DNA from: Haliscomenobacteraceae bacterium
GTDB taxonomy: Bacteria > Bacteroidota > Bacteroidia > Chitinophagales > Saprospiraceae
NCBI GenBank assembly: GCA_947501115.1
Contig: CANMVX010000002.1
Location: forward strand, 62,001 to 126,000
Direction: 5' to 3'
DNA: 64,000 nucleotides
Position numbers and translations under genes: made by a program
Part shown: positions 63,967 through 64,000 of the stretch, one piece after another
Numbering within the stretch: the first letter of the stretch is position 1
Layout of the letters: every line of letters begins with the position of its first letter
Notes under the pieces: generated by a model
What the model saw: only the letters and a program-made list of their open reading frames with translations
Told to the model about the DNA's origin: nothing
The model's database searches: none

Positions 63967-64000
63967 TTTTACTCGAGTATTCCTTGGGTATTTAATAATA

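Noticed and set aside
62230-64000. parS sites near parAB
   Set aside because: I looked for TGTTTCACGTGAAACA-like palindromes and saw none; this does not exclude degenerate sites.

Overview
The window is a chromosomal segment of a low-G+C member of the Bacteroidota. The evidence is the gene content: type IX secretion sorting domains of both kinds (a gliding-motility CHU_C type and a Por type), a TonB receptor with a carboxypeptidase-regulatory N-domain, DUF4412, DUF1573, DUF5683 after parAB, a fused E1-alpha/beta 2-oxoacid dehydrogenase, and promoters of the TTTG-N~20-TAnnTTTG form. I cannot name a genus from the sequence alone.

Layout. 1-10.1 kb: a thioredoxin-like lipid/periplasm-type protein cut by the window edge, a 3-methyladenine DNA glycosylase (tag), a 1917-residue T9SS surface protein and its TonB-dependent receptor neighbour, then tRNA-Ser(TGA). 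10.2-13 kb: a small accessory patch with a HigBA toxin-antitoxin pair, a decayed AlbA/RecG-like regulator and an ArsC-like phosphatase, bounded by a ~110-bp direct repeat of the phosphatase 3' end. 13-21.9 kb: a DUF2200 protein, a propeller/membrane/AraC-like regulator next to a FISUMP surface protein, a GH9 cellulase-family enzyme, a VOC-ABM fusion, a sulfatase and a ThuA protein. 21.9-24.4 kb: an AAA ATPase-PD-(D/E)XK nuclease fusion lying between copies of a dispersed hairpin repeat.

24.6-45.7 kb is the most interesting part: a cassette present three times. Its full form is FISUMP lectin-fold surface protein, then ~1490-residue T9SS-secreted dockerin/cohesin-like protein, then a 7-TM protein with a cytoplasmic AraC DNA-binding domain, then (8-nt overlap) a LuxR-type regulator whose receiver domain lacks the phospho-accepting aspartate. 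Copy 1 has all four genes, but both structural genes carry one in-frame stop codon. Copy 2 has only the regulator pair plus a ~120-bp scar of the T9SS gene. Copy 3 is intact. A palindromic TACATTAATATGTA-like site recurs 54-60 bases before each 7-TM gene, next to FISUMP copy 1, and as a four-site array before FISUMP copy 3. The C-terminal ends of the FISUMP domains are locally G+C-rich and their variable codons are almost all NNC/NNT where AAC/AAT would be expected in a template, which is what diversity-generating retroelement (DGR) variable regions look like. No reverse transcriptase or template repeat is in the window. I infer a self-regulated, possibly diversified, cell-surface/secreted recognition or adhesion system.

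45.7-64 kb is mostly housekeeping: a DUF4412 protein, S33 hydrolase lipoprotein, M28 peptidase, fused branched-chain 2-oxoacid dehydrogenase E1, DUF1573 protein, beta-lactamase-fold serine hydrolase, recR, a GT2 fusion glycosyltransferase, secG-TPR-rdgB, ilvE, a second dispersed-repeat cluster, an aldo/keto reductase, a DUF5683 protein, parB and parA. All functional calls rest on reading motifs by eye; no database search was run.
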